Part shown: one piece after another, positions 1 through 5,402 of the stretch | Numbering within the stretch: position 1 is the first letter of the stretch | Layout of the letters: every line of letters begins with the position of its first letter | Origin: Thermoanaerobaculales bacterium | GTDB lineage: Bacteria; Acidobacteriota; Thermoanaerobaculia; Thermoanaerobaculales; Sulfomarinibacteraceae | NCBI GenBank assembly: GCA_029932545.1 | Contig: JAOZPW010000233.1 | Location: forward strand, 1 to 6,233 | Direction of reading: 5' to 3' | Length of the DNA: 6,233 nucleotides | Made by a program: the position numbers and the translations under genes | Notes under the pieces: model-generated | Told to the model about the DNA's origin: nothing | Database searches by the model: none | The model's input: only the letters and a program-made list of their open reading frames with translations

Positions 1-47
1 GCACGCCGCCAGCGTTCATTCTGAGCCAGGATCAAACTCTCCAGTTT
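1..47 (-). rRNA. rrs: 16S ribosomal RNA, 5' end only (cut by left window edge)
   Basis: The reverse complement of the first bases contains the near-universal 16S 5' signature (the 27F primer site lies at 21-40), followed by the conserved AACGCTGGCGGCGTGC. Taking the base at 40 as E. coli position 8 puts the mature 5' end near 47. Only about 47 nt are visible, too few for placement to a phylum. The gene reads leftward out of the window, and its promoters and leader occupy 48-340. Confidence 0.96.
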
Positions 48-56
48 GAACCTTAC

Positions 57-76
57 TACTGCTTCGAGAAGCAGTA
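57..76 (-). other. Perfect hairpin in the 16S leader just before the mature 5' end
   Basis: TACTGCTTC (57-65) and GAAGCAGTA (68-76) form a perfect 9-bp inverted repeat with a 2-base centre, which as RNA would be an 8-bp stem with a 4-nt loop. It lies about 10 nt upstream of the predicted mature 16S 5' end, so it would be in the precursor rRNA leader. A role in rRNA processing or folding is inference. Confidence 0.7.
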
Positions 77-150
77 ATTTTCAAAAAATCTCACTAGCTT
101 ATTCCATCATTGATTTGCATCATTGACGGTGGTCCGTCTATCGTCTCGAT

Positions 151-166
151 TCAGTTTTCAAAGAGC
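151..166 (-). promoter_or_regulatory. boxA-like rRNA antitermination site
   Basis: The minus strand reads GCTCTTTGAAAACTGA. This matches the boxA motif of bacterial rrn leaders (E. coli TGCTCTTTAACA; Bacillus-type TTCTTTGAAAACT), bound by NusB-NusE in the antitermination complex. It lies downstream of both rrn promoters and upstream of 16S, as expected. Confidence 0.75.
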
Positions 167-171
167 CTCTT

Positions 172-182
172 CCCGTGTCGGG
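172..182 (-). promoter_or_regulatory. boxB-like small hairpin upstream of boxA
   Basis: The minus strand reads CCCG-ACA-CGGG, a 4-bp stem with a 3-nt loop, 5 nt upstream of the boxA-like site. The order hairpin then boxA is typical of rrn leaders. It would lie at the very 5' end of the transcript from the downstream promoter, so it is weakly supported as a functional element. Confidence 0.45.
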
Positions 183-188
183 CCTATT

Positions 189-217
189 AGCATAGGGCGT
201 TGGTTTCCGACTGTCAA
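189..217 (-). promoter_or_regulatory. rrn promoter P2 (sigma-70 type, proximal to 16S)
   Basis: On the minus strand a consensus -35 TTGACA (212-217) is followed after exactly 17 bp by the -10 TATGCT (189-194). Transcription would start near 182-185 and run through the boxA-like site into 16S. The bases upstream of the -35 are A-rich. It shares the nine bases TTGACAGTC with P1. Confidence 0.87.
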
Positions 218-278
218 GTCCAATTTGGATTTTCTTGCCGGGCCTTTTCGCCCCCCTCGTGTTTCCACAAGGAGCGCT

Positions 279-307
279 AAGATACGGAAGCATCCCTTGA
301 CTGTCAA
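279..307 (-). promoter_or_regulatory. rrn promoter P1 (sigma-70 type, distal), with an A/T-rich upstream stretch
   Basis: On the minus strand TTGACA (302-307) is followed after 17 bp by TATCTT (279-284), and then by a GC-rich discriminator AGCGCTCC, a feature commonly linked to stringent control of rrn promoters. Upstream, at about 318-340, the strand is rich in A and T runs and could act as an UP element that contacts the RNA polymerase alpha subunit. It lies 90 bp upstream of P2, the usual tandem rrn arrangement. Confidence 0.87.
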
Positions 308-370
308 CCCCCATTTGCCTCTTTTTTTCAAAAACATTTGATCAATATCGACTGAGAGGCCCAGGGGTAC

Positions 371-402
371 TGAAACAACAGGTTTTAGCCAATATCAACC
401 TG
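371..402 (-). terminator. Weak possible terminator after purN
   Basis: CAGGTT (397-402 read on the minus strand) and AACCTG (384-379) form a 6-bp stem with a 12-nt loop just after the purN stop codon, followed by TTGTTTCA. The stem is short and the T-tract imperfect. purN transcripts could otherwise read through into the rrn leader. Confidence 0.3.
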
Positions 403-408
403 ATTCGG

Positions 409-1032
409 TCACGAGGGTTGGCAATAGACAATCCGCCTGCCATCGAGGCGCCACTCCTGGGAAAGTAATCTTCGCAGGGCTCGTACGTACAGGAGATGTT
501 CCTGTTTCAGGATTGCGCCCTGGAGTTCGTCAACCGACGCATAGGGTTCGACCGGCACAGCCTGCTGGCCGACGATAGGCCCATGGTCCAGCTCAGCATC
601 GACCAGGTGAACCGTGCAGCCTGTCCACCCGACACCGTAGTCCCACGCCAGCGTCTGAGCGTTCAGCCCCGGAAATGCGGGGAGCAACGACGGGTGAATG
701 TTGAGAATCCTCTGAGGAAAGGCCTCGACGAACCAGGGGGACAACAAGCGCATATAGCCTGCAAGACAGACCCACTGGACGCCCGCCGCCTTGAGGTCGC
801 CCACAACCGCTCGATCGTGGGCCTCCCGGCTCTCAAAATCCCGATGAGGCAGCACCCGGCATTCAATGCCTCGATCACGAGCCCAGTCAATCCCGGGCGC
901 ACCCTGCCGGTTACTGATTACCCGTTCAACCGTAGCCGGGACTTCGCCTGACTCGCAGGCCTCGACGATGGCCTTCATGTTGGAGCCCCTGCCGGAAATC
1001 AAAATCCCCAGTTTCACCTTCGCCTTTGTCAT
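409..1032 (-). CDS. purN: Phosphoribosylglycinamide formyltransferase (GAR transformylase)
   Basis: Cytoplasmic enzyme of de novo purine synthesis that moves a formyl group from 10-formyltetrahydrofolate to GAR, giving FGAR. The 207-aa product is close to E. coli PurN (212 aa). Visible motifs are the phosphate-binding GRGSN at residues 14-18, MRLLSPWF at 94-101, NIHPSLLP at 111-118 and the LDHGP segment at 148-152. Asn111, His113 and Asp149 match the family catalytic triad, each shifted five residues from E. coli Asn106/His108/Asp144. The reading frame stays open upstream through the tRNA, but homology begins only at the ATG at 1032. A GTG at 1017 with AAAGG upstream is a possible alternative start. 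There is no Shine-Dalgarno sequence before the ATG, and a -10 sits six bases upstream, suggesting a leaderless mRNA. The gene is complete and the catalytic residues are intact. Confidence 0.96.
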   Translation of the reverse strand: MTKAKVKLGILISGRGSNMKAIVEACESGEVPATVERVISNRQGAPGIDWARDRGIECRVLPHRDFESREAHDRAVVGDLKAAGVQWVCLAGYMRLLSPWFVEAFPQRILNIHPSLLPAFPGLNAQTLAWDYGVGWTGCTVHLVDAELDHGPIVGQQAVPVEPYASVDELQGAILKQEHLLYVRALRRLLSQEWRLDGRRIVYCQPS

Positions 1033-1038
1033 GAGGGG

Positions 1039-1068
1039 ATTGTAACGTGGGCACCGTTCCACTGTCTT
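1039..1068 (-). promoter_or_regulatory. Putative purN promoter giving a leaderless transcript
   Basis: On the minus strand AAGACA (1063-1068, four of six consensus -35 bases) is followed after 18 bp by TACAAT (1039-1044, five of six -10 bases). Six bases, CCCCTC, separate the -10 from the purN ATG, so the expected start site coincides with the start codon. It lies just downstream of the tRNA terminator, so purN needs its own promoter here. Confidence 0.6.
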
Positions 1069-1076
1069 CCCCATAC

Positions 1077-1108
1077 AAAAAATGAGGTCGCGCAGATGCG
1101 CGACCTCA
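1077..1108 (-). terminator. Strong intrinsic terminator after tRNA-Phe
   Basis: GAGGTCGCGC (1084-1093) and GCGCGACCTC (1098-1107) form a perfect 10-bp GC-rich stem, extended by a T-A pair, with a 4-nt loop. On the minus strand the hairpin is followed by six T residues (1082-1077), the layout of a Rho-independent terminator. A five-T run also flanks the plus-strand side (1110-1114), so the element could work in both directions, although no rightward gene ends here. Confidence 0.93.
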
Positions 1109-1118
1109 GTTTTTGAAG

Positions 1119-1194
1119 TGGTGCCCAGGCGCGGAATTGAACCACGGACACGCGGATTTTCAGTCCACTGCTCTACCGACTGAGCTACCTGGGC
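1119..1194 (-). tRNA. tRNA-Phe (anticodon GAA), CCA encoded
   Basis: The 76-nt minus-strand sequence folds into a full cloverleaf. The acceptor stem is GCCCAGG/CCTGGGC with discriminator A and encoded CCA. The D stem is GCTC/GAGC, the anticodon stem GTGGA/TCCGC with loop CTGAAAA (anticodon GAA), the variable region GTGTC, and the T stem CGTGG/CCGCG with loop TTCAATT. It has its own promoter upstream and terminator downstream, so it appears to be a single-gene transcription unit. Confidence 0.97.
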
Positions 1195-1209
1195 ACTCCA
1201 GGTCCGGGT

Positions 1210-1238
1210 TTTATAGCTCACGCCCCATCGCCTGTCAA
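1210..1238 (-). promoter_or_regulatory. tRNA-Phe promoter (sigma-70 type)
   Basis: On the minus strand TTGACA (1233-1238) lies exactly 17 bp from TATAAA (1210-1215), near-perfect consensus. Transcription would start near 1203, about nine bases before the mature tRNA 5' end at 1194. The -35 begins TTGACAG, as do both rrn promoters in this window. Confidence 0.92.
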
Positions 1239-1342
1239 CCGTTCGGCTCGACCGATTCATCACTGCCAGACCACAAGATCAATTTCGTCGAAATCATCGC
1301 CCTTGAAAAGCCGGAGCTCCCCCGACGCCACAGAGAGTTCGC

Positions 1343-1348
1343 TACAAT
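1343..1348 (+). promoter_or_regulatory. Putative -10 element of the tol operon, six bases before the tolQ start
   Basis: TACAAT is followed by GCACCC and then the tolQ GTG at 1355, the same spacing as in front of purN. No good -35 is found at 16-18 bp; the best candidate, CCGACG at 1322-1327, matches three of six bases with a 15-bp spacer. A TTGAAA at 1303-1308 is too far away (34 bp). The start site would fall on the start codon. Confidence 0.5.
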
Positions 1349-1354
1349 GCACCC

Positions 1355-2029
1355 GTGGAAATACTTAAATTCTTTCTTCAGACCGGCTGGATCGCCAAGA
1401 TCGTCCTGATCGTCCTGGTGATCTTTTCTTTGGGTTCGTGGTCCGTCATCTTGGCAAAGTGGCGAGAACTCGCAGCCGCAAAACGCGCCTCGGAACGCTT
1501 TCTCAAGGGCTTTCGAAACGCCGCCAGACTCAACGACGTCGCTCAGTCGATCGCCTCACATCGGGACTCGCCTCTGGCCTCGATGTTTCAGGCCGGCTAC
1601 ACGGAGCTCGAGACCCAGATCAAAGCTGCCCAGAAGGCCGGCGGCGGCGAGAATGTTTACCGGATCCGAAGTCTCGACAATGTCGCCAGGTCACTGGAAC
1701 GCGCGGTCGGGGCCGAGAGGGAACGTCTCCAGCGCGCTCTCCCCATCCTGGCCACCACCGCCAGTGCCACCCCGTTCATCGGGCTCTTTGGAACGGTCTG
1801 GGGCATCATGAACACCTTCATGGCAATCGGGGCCACGGGCTCTACCTCGATCACGACGGTGGCCCCGGGCATTGCAGAAGCGCTGGTCAACACCGCCGCC
1901 GGGCTGCTGGCCGCCATCCCGGCGGTGGTCGGCTATAACCACCTCCTAGCAAAGGTTCGCAAGCTCGACCGGATGATGGACGACTTTATGTTGGAATTCC
2001 TCAATCTCGTCGAACGGAACTTCACCTGA
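1355..2029 (+). CDS. tolQ: TolQ, proton-channel subunit of the Tol envelope system
   Basis: Inner-membrane protein that forms, with TolR, the proton-driven motor powering outer-membrane constriction and lipid homeostasis. The 224-aa product has three membrane segments at about 12-34, 129-158 and 168-196, with the cytoplasmic domain between the first two. FIGLFGTVWGIM (141-152) and APGIAEALVNT (170-180) are MotA/TolQ/ExbB family signatures and closer to TolQ than to ExbB as I recall E. coli TolQ. Thr147 and Thr180 match the pore threonines of TolQ (Thr145, Thr178). The GTG at 1355 is chosen because it keeps the first membrane segment and no in-frame ATG precedes it. The ATG at 1347 is in another frame. 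No Shine-Dalgarno sequence is present; a -10 box lies six bases upstream. The stop overlaps the next start in TGATG, implying translational coupling with tolR. Confidence 0.95.
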   Translation: MEILKFFLQTGWIAKIVLIVLVIFSLGSWSVILAKWRELAAAKRASERFLKGFRNAARLNDVAQSIASHRDSPLASMFQAGYTELETQIKAAQKAGGGENVYRIRSLDNVARSLERAVGAERERLQRALPILATTASATPFIGLFGTVWGIMNTFMAIGATGSTSITTVAPGIAEALVNTAAGLLAAIPAVVGYNHLLAKVRKLDRMMDDFMLEFLNLVERNFT

Positions 2030-2442
2030 TGGCCGGTCGGGTCTCTTCTTCCAACCTTGAGGACATGGCGGAGATCAACGTCACGCCACTGGTCGACGTG
2101 ATGCTGGTGCTGCTAATCATCTTCATCATCACCGCACCTATGTTGGCCCAGGGACTCAAGGTCAACCTGCCGAAGCAGAACGCCCCGGGTCTTGCCGAGG
2201 ATGGCCCGGAACCGCTGGTTCTGACCATCACCTCCGACCGTGTGATTCTGATCGGTGATCAACCGGTCCACCTTCAACTACTGGCGGATCGCATCGGCGC
2301 CCTCCTCGGAGGTCAGGCTCGACCGGTGTACCTCAAGGTGGATGAGACGGTTGCCTACGGGGAAGTCATCCGTGTGATGGCGGTTCTGCATTCGGTTGGG
2401 GTTGAACAGATCGGCATGGTCACGCGGCCCGAGGAACGGTAA
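2029..2442 (+). CDS. tolR: TolR, membrane-anchored peptidoglycan-binding subunit of the Tol motor
   Basis: Single-pass inner-membrane protein of the ExbD/TolR family that works with TolQ in proton-driven force generation. The product is 137 aa against about 142 in E. coli. The EINVTPLVDVMLVLLIIF segment at 15-32 is the family hallmark, and Asp23, the proton-carrying residue, falls at the same number as in E. coli TolR. The membrane helix spans about 21-38. The remaining periplasmic domain ends in VLHSVGVEQIGMVT (118-131), matching the TolR C-terminal pattern. The start codon overlaps the tolQ stop by one base, and the stop TAA directly abuts the GTG of the next gene, so the three are almost certainly one transcript and co-translated. 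Confidence 0.95.
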   Translation: MAGRVSSSNLEDMAEINVTPLVDVMLVLLIIFIITAPMLAQGLKVNLPKQNAPGLAEDGPEPLVLTITSDRVILIGDQPVHLQLLADRIGALLGGQARPVYLKVDETVAYGEVIRVMAVLHSVGVEQIGMVTRPEER

Positions 2443-3204
2443 GTGGACCCTGTATCCAGGACCCTGGCCGAGATTGAGCGGCATCGACCGCGGCTCTTGC
2501 CATTCATGGTCCTGGCCCTGGCCCTCCACGCCGGCCTCGTCACCGCAGTGGTCTTGATTGGCATGTACAAGCCCGGCCCACGGGCCGCCCACCTCCCCAC
2601 GGTGTCGGTCCGACTGGTTCGGGAACCGGCGCCCCGCCGGCAACCATCCGTACCGGCCGCTCGTCCTCGGCCCGTGGCAACACCGATGCCTGAACCCACC
2701 GCTCTACCGGCAGCGACTCCGGCCCCCCAACCGACGGCCGCTCCAGTCAGACCGCCGGAAGACATCGAGCCTCAAGCCAGCGAGGACGCCATGCCGGTCA
2801 TCGGAGCAAGGAACACGCCTGCTCCGACACCCCCGCCCCAACCCGCTTCCCCCACGGGAACCGGCAGAGGGGGCCTAAGTCTCGGCGGCACCGGCGACAG
2901 TGAGGGAGAACCCGGTATCCCCTCAGATTTTCAATTCACCTATTACATCGATCGAATGCTTGCCCTGATCGAAAGCCGTTGGTACAAGCCGCCGGTACCC
3001 ATTGGCACCGGTGCTCGGGCGCGCTTCACGATTCTTCGCGATGGAAAACTCAAGGGAATCGCCCTGGAGGAGAGTTCCGGCTACCCGACTTTTGATCGCG
3101 CAATCCTGCGCGCCCTGTATGCCGCCAACCCCCTCCCGCCGTTGCCCCCCGCCTATCTGAAATCCAGTTTGACCGTGCACCTGAGGTTCGCCAACAATGG
3201 GTGA
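2443..3204 (+). CDS. TonB/TolA-family energy transducer (occupies the tolA position)
   Basis: The 253-aa protein has the three-part layout of TonB/TolA. There is a short basic cytoplasmic N-terminus, then one membrane segment at about 20-41 with the His29 seen in TonB-like anchors (LALALHAGLV). A Pro/Ala-rich periplasmic arm (about 62-137) and a Gly-rich hinge (139-158) follow. The compact C-terminal domain at about 165-250 carries FTILRDGKLKGI, SSGYPTFDRAILRAL and PLPPLPPAYL, typical of the TonB C-terminal fold. Its place between tolR and tolB says it does the job of TolA, linking TolQR to TolB or Pal. The Pro-rich arm, however, resembles TonB rather than the long helical domain of E. coli TolA. 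The GTG start follows the tolR TAA with no gap and has GAGG at 2431-2434, eight bases upstream. The family is secure; the tolA name is inferred from position. Confidence 0.9.
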   Translation: MDPVSRTLAEIERHRPRLLPFMVLALALHAGLVTAVVLIGMYKPGPRAAHLPTVSVRLVREPAPRRQPSVPAARPRPVATPMPEPTALPAATPAPQPTAAPVRPPEDIEPQASEDAMPVIGARNTPAPTPPPQPASPTGTGRGGLSLGGTGDSEGEPGIPSDFQFTYYIDRMLALIESRWYKPPVPIGTGARARFTILRDGKLKGIALEESSGYPTFDRAILRALYAANPLPPLPPAYLKSSLTVHLRFANNG

Positions 3205-3219
3205 TCGGTATGACAATAC

Positions 3220-3223
3220 GGAG
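3220..3223 (+). promoter_or_regulatory. Ribosome binding site that selects the tolB start
   Basis: GGAG lies six bases before the ATG at 3230. An in-frame ATG at 3197 would add eleven polar residues ahead of the signal peptide and overlap the upstream gene by eight bases without a comparable site. The ATG at 3230 is therefore preferred. Confidence 0.7.
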
Positions 3224-3229
3224 TCACGA

Positions 3230-4537
3230 ATGAAATTGATGAAAACCACTCGATTCCTGGCGCTCCTGGGCCTTTCGGCCCTGATTACATTTTCCGCCGC
3301 CGCGCAAGGTGACGACCTCTACTTGGAGATCACCCAGCCAGGGCTGCGTCGGGTTGCCGTCGCAACGCCTCCGCTCTTGATCCTGCCGGGAACCCCGATC
3401 GATGTCGTGCAGCCCTTCCAGGAGACACTCAACGCCGACCTCCGTGCGGCGGCGCCGATCGCTGTCGTCGATCCGCGGCTCTACTCCCTCATCGAAGACG
3501 ATCCCAGGCCCAAAATCCTCCACCAGCGGTGGCGGGCGATCGGCGCACAATTCCTCCTCACCGGCACCATCGTTCGTGCCGGAGGCCAGGTGGTCGTCGA
3601 AGCCCGCCTGGTTGATCTGGTCTCCGGAGAATTGGCCTTCGCCAAAAGGTATCGCGCCGGTATTTCAGCAACCTCAGTTGCGGCCCACACTATCGCCAAC
3701 GATTTGGTTCAAGTCTTTACCGGAAGATCGGGGCCCTTCCTGTCCAGAATAGCCTTCGTATCCGATCGCTCCGGCCAATCCGAACTTTGGATGATGAATT
3801 GGGACGGCGCTGAACCGAGACAACTGACCAAACACGGTTCAATCGCCCTGGCGCCCACGTGGTCGCCCGACGGACGGCATCTGGTCTTCACCTCCTTCCT
3901 CAGGGGAAAGCCGGCCCTCTACCTGCTGACGCCGGCGGAAGGCTATTTGAAACTCCTGTGGGACAAGGGTGGGGTCAACTCGTCGGCGGCATTTTCACCC
4001 GACGGGAAGACGATTGCCTTTGCATCCAGCGTCGACGGCAACGTCGATATCTGGGTCATGCCGATCCAAGGCGGCGCGGGTCGTCGCCTGACCACCGCCA
4101 AGGCGATCGACACACAGCCGACCTGGGCGCCCAACGGGCGCCAGATCGCATTCACATCGGCCCGATCCGGATCACCACAGATTTATCAGATGGACACAGA
4201 CGGCACCAACGTTCGTCGCCTGACCTTCGGAGGAGGGTTTCATGATGAGGCCACCTTCTCCGAGGACGGCATGAGGATCGTATGCACGACCAAAGTCGGC
4301 ACTGTCTTTCAGATCGCTACCATCGACATCATCACCGGAAAGCGCACCGTCATTCCCGCCCCCGGCAGCAACGAAAGCCCGGCCTTTTCACCCGACGGTT
4401 CGATGATCGCATTCGAAAGTAGCCGCACCGGCACGCCCCAGATCTTCATCACCGACGCTGCCGGTGTGCCGCATCAATTGACCCACGAAGGCTCGAATCA
4501 CTCGCCGGCTTGGACTGGTGCGTCGGGAGGCTCTTGA
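3230..4537 (+). CDS. tolB: TolB, periplasmic beta-propeller of the Tol-Pal system
   Basis: Periplasmic protein that in known systems binds Pal and links it to the TolQRA motor. The 435-aa product matches the family length (E. coli about 430). Residues 1-25 form a Sec signal peptide with a basic start, a hydrophobic core LALLGLSALITF and a likely cleavage after AAA at 25. The N-terminal alpha/beta domain spans about 30-165. The propeller follows at about 170-430, with repeated blade motifs WSPDG (211-215), FSPDG (255-259), WAPNG (299-303), FSEDG (343-347) and FSPDG (386-390). The last blade is closed near PAW (426-428). The start lies 25 bases after the TonB/TolA-like gene, so it belongs to the same operon. 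No Pal gene follows. A second in-frame ATG at 3239 could also serve. Confidence 0.95.
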   Translation: MKLMKTTRFLALLGLSALITFSAAAQGDDLYLEITQPGLRRVAVATPPLLILPGTPIDVVQPFQETLNADLRAAAPIAVVDPRLYSLIEDDPRPKILHQRWRAIGAQFLLTGTIVRAGGQVVVEARLVDLVSGELAFAKRYRAGISATSVAAHTIANDLVQVFTGRSGPFLSRIAFVSDRSGQSELWMMNWDGAEPRQLTKHGSIALAPTWSPDGRHLVFTSFLRGKPALYLLTPAEGYLKLLWDKGGVNSSAAFSPDGKTIAFASSVDGNVDIWVMPIQGGAGRRLTTAKAIDTQPTWAPNGRQIAFTSARSGSPQIYQMDTDGTNVRRLTFGGGFHDEATFSEDGMRIVCTTKVGTVFQIATIDIITGKRTVIPAPGSNESPAFSPDGSMIAFESSRTGTPQIFITDAAGVPHQLTHEGSNHSPAWTGASGGS

Positions 4538-4602
4538 TCAGGGGATGCCGGAAGAATCAGGTACACTGTTCAAGTCAGGACACAATCCGGAAGGACCCGA
4601 GA

Positions 4603-5052
4603 ATGAGTGATCGAAAATACCGCCACAGTGGCTATCAGGATGATGACGATCGAGACAGAGACGCCCGTCGTCCCTCAACAGGTCCGAGATTCCAGGGCCT
4701 TGAGGGCGCCCCCCGGGGCCGTGGCGTCGGCGTTCCTGCAGAGGCCACCTTCAAGTGCGCCCGCTGCGGGACAGAGATCAAGGATCCGCAGATTGCCAAG
4801 GATACGAATTGTCCGTCCTGCGGTTCGGCACTCCACAGCTGCTCCAACTGCACGTTCTTCAATACAGGATCACGATTCGAGTGCCGCAAGCCCCTTGATG
4901 CCCGCGTCGAGAGCAAAACCAAGGCCAATCAGTGCGATTTGTTTGAGCCCAAGTCCGTTCGGAACCTCAAGTCAACCCGGCCAAAGATGGAAGAGGGCAC
5001 AAGCAGTCCGACGGATGCAAGATCCGCCTTCGACGCGCTTTTTAAGAAGTAG
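4603..5052 (+). CDS. Uncharacterised protein with two cysteine-rich metal sites (zinc-ribbon type)
   Basis: I do not recognise a named family. The 149-aa product has three parts. Residues 1-48 are highly charged and probably disordered (a DDDDRDRD stretch, then Arg/Gly/Pro). Residues 50-77 hold Cys52-x2-Cys55 and Cys70-x2-Cys73, a classic zinc-ribbon spacing. Residues 79-114 hold a second set, Cys80-x2-Cys83, Cys94 and Cys111, in the pattern SCSNCTFF...FECRKP...QCDLF. A similar four-Cys spacing binds an Fe4S4 cluster in small subunits of benzylsuccinate-synthase-type enzymes, so the second site could hold zinc or iron-sulfur. No signal peptide or membrane segment is seen, so it is likely cytoplasmic despite its envelope-gene neighbours. 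The ATG at 4603 has AAGGA (4591-4595) seven bases upstream. It lies 65 bp after tolB with no clear terminator between, so co-transcription is possible. A structural, nucleic-acid-binding or redox role would be speculation. Confidence 0.85.
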   Translation: MSDRKYRHSGYQDDDDRDRDARRPSTGPRFQGLEGAPRGRGVGVPAEATFKCARCGTEIKDPQIAKDTNCPSCGSALHSCSNCTFFNTGSRFECRKPLDARVESKTKANQCDLFEPKSVRNLKSTRPKMEEGTSSPTDARSAFDALFKK

Positions 5053-5061
5053 GAACCGGCA

Positions 5062-5126
5062 CGCCGGCCAAAGGCCGGTGGAACCGTCAGGTTCCGCATC
5101 CGAAGGATGCAGTGTGGGCCGGGGAC
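5062..5126. repeat. Mini-hairpin unit 1 (three adjacent hairpins plus a 16-nt tail)
   Basis: Three perfect or near-perfect hairpins stand back to back: GCCGGCC-AAA-GGCCGGT (5063-5079, with one G-T pair and a flanking C-G pair), GGAACC-GTCA-GGTTCC (5080-5095) and GCATCC-GAA-GGATGC (5096-5110). They are followed by the tail AGTGTGGGCCGGGGAC (5111-5126). The unit begins ten bases after the stop codon of the upstream gene. ACCGGC at 5055-5060 could compete for the GCCGGT arm of the first hairpin, so an alternative fold exists. Confidence 0.75.
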
Positions 5127-5133
5127 ATCGCGT

Positions 5134-5199
5134 ATCGCCCGAAAGGGCGATCACGGCGGAGCCGTGGAGGTCGCGAAGCGACCAGCGTGGGCAAAAGAC
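5134..5199. repeat. Mini-hairpin unit 2 (same layout, different stem sequences)
   Basis: ATCGCCC-GAAA-GGGCGAT (5134-5151), CACGGC-GGA-GCCGTG (5152-5166) and GGTCGC-GAA-GCGACC (5169-5183) are perfect hairpins separated by 0 and 2 bases. The tail AGCGTGGGCAAAAGAC (5184-5199) follows and is identical to the tail of unit 1 at 11 of 16 positions without gaps. Stem lengths match unit 1 hairpin by hairpin (about 7, 6 and 6 bp) while the stem bases differ. Confidence 0.75.
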
Positions 5200-5275
5200 G
5201 GCCGCTCGACACCGCTCAAAAACACAGGGCTCACGCCGACGTTCAAACCCGAGAGCGCCCCCTCGGACGGGACGT

Positions 5276-5347
5276 GCCTGGTGCGACTTTCTTCATCGGG
5301 CAGACCTTCCGGTCGAGCCGCCGTGGCGAAGAAAGTCGACACCTGGC
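5276..5347. other. Long imperfect inverted repeat A (18 bp)
   Basis: CGACTTTCTTC (5284-5294) pairs perfectly with GAAGAAAGTCG (5328-5338). The stem extends outward past a bulged A (5339) through GGTG/CACC, then past a T-T mismatch through GCC/GGC, 18 pairs in all. The 33-nt interior can form a small GACC-TTCC-GGTC hairpin (5303-5314) and a weaker GCC/GGC pairing. No T-tract follows on either strand, so it is not a normal terminator. Confidence 0.7.
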
Positions 5348-5402
5348 AATCCACGGCTGTCGCCTCAGCAATCGAATCTCGGCTAACGCCGTAGGCCGCC
5401 GA

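Noticed and set aside
123..341. 72-aa plus-strand open frame
   Set aside because: It is antisense to the rrn promoters and leader, which account for this sequence.
496..951. 151-aa plus-strand open frame
   Set aside because: It is antisense to purN, whose catalytic residues and length show the minus strand is coding.
1033..1263. N-terminal extension of the purN reading frame
   Set aside because: The extra 77 codons run backwards through the terminator and the whole tRNA-Phe gene. PurN homology begins at the ATG at 1032, so the extension is just an open frame over RNA genes.
1347..1409. ATG at 1347 as the tolQ start
   Set aside because: It is in a different frame and reaches a stop at 1409; the GTG at 1355 opens the real tolQ frame.
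3197..3229. Earlier ATG for tolB at 3197
   Set aside because: It would put eleven polar residues before the signal peptide and has a poorer ribosome binding site than the ATG at 3230.
4607..5386. 259-aa plus-strand open frame
   Set aside because: It overlaps the Cys-rich gene in another frame and then runs through the hairpin block. Its Arg/Pro-rich composition is that of an off-frame reading.
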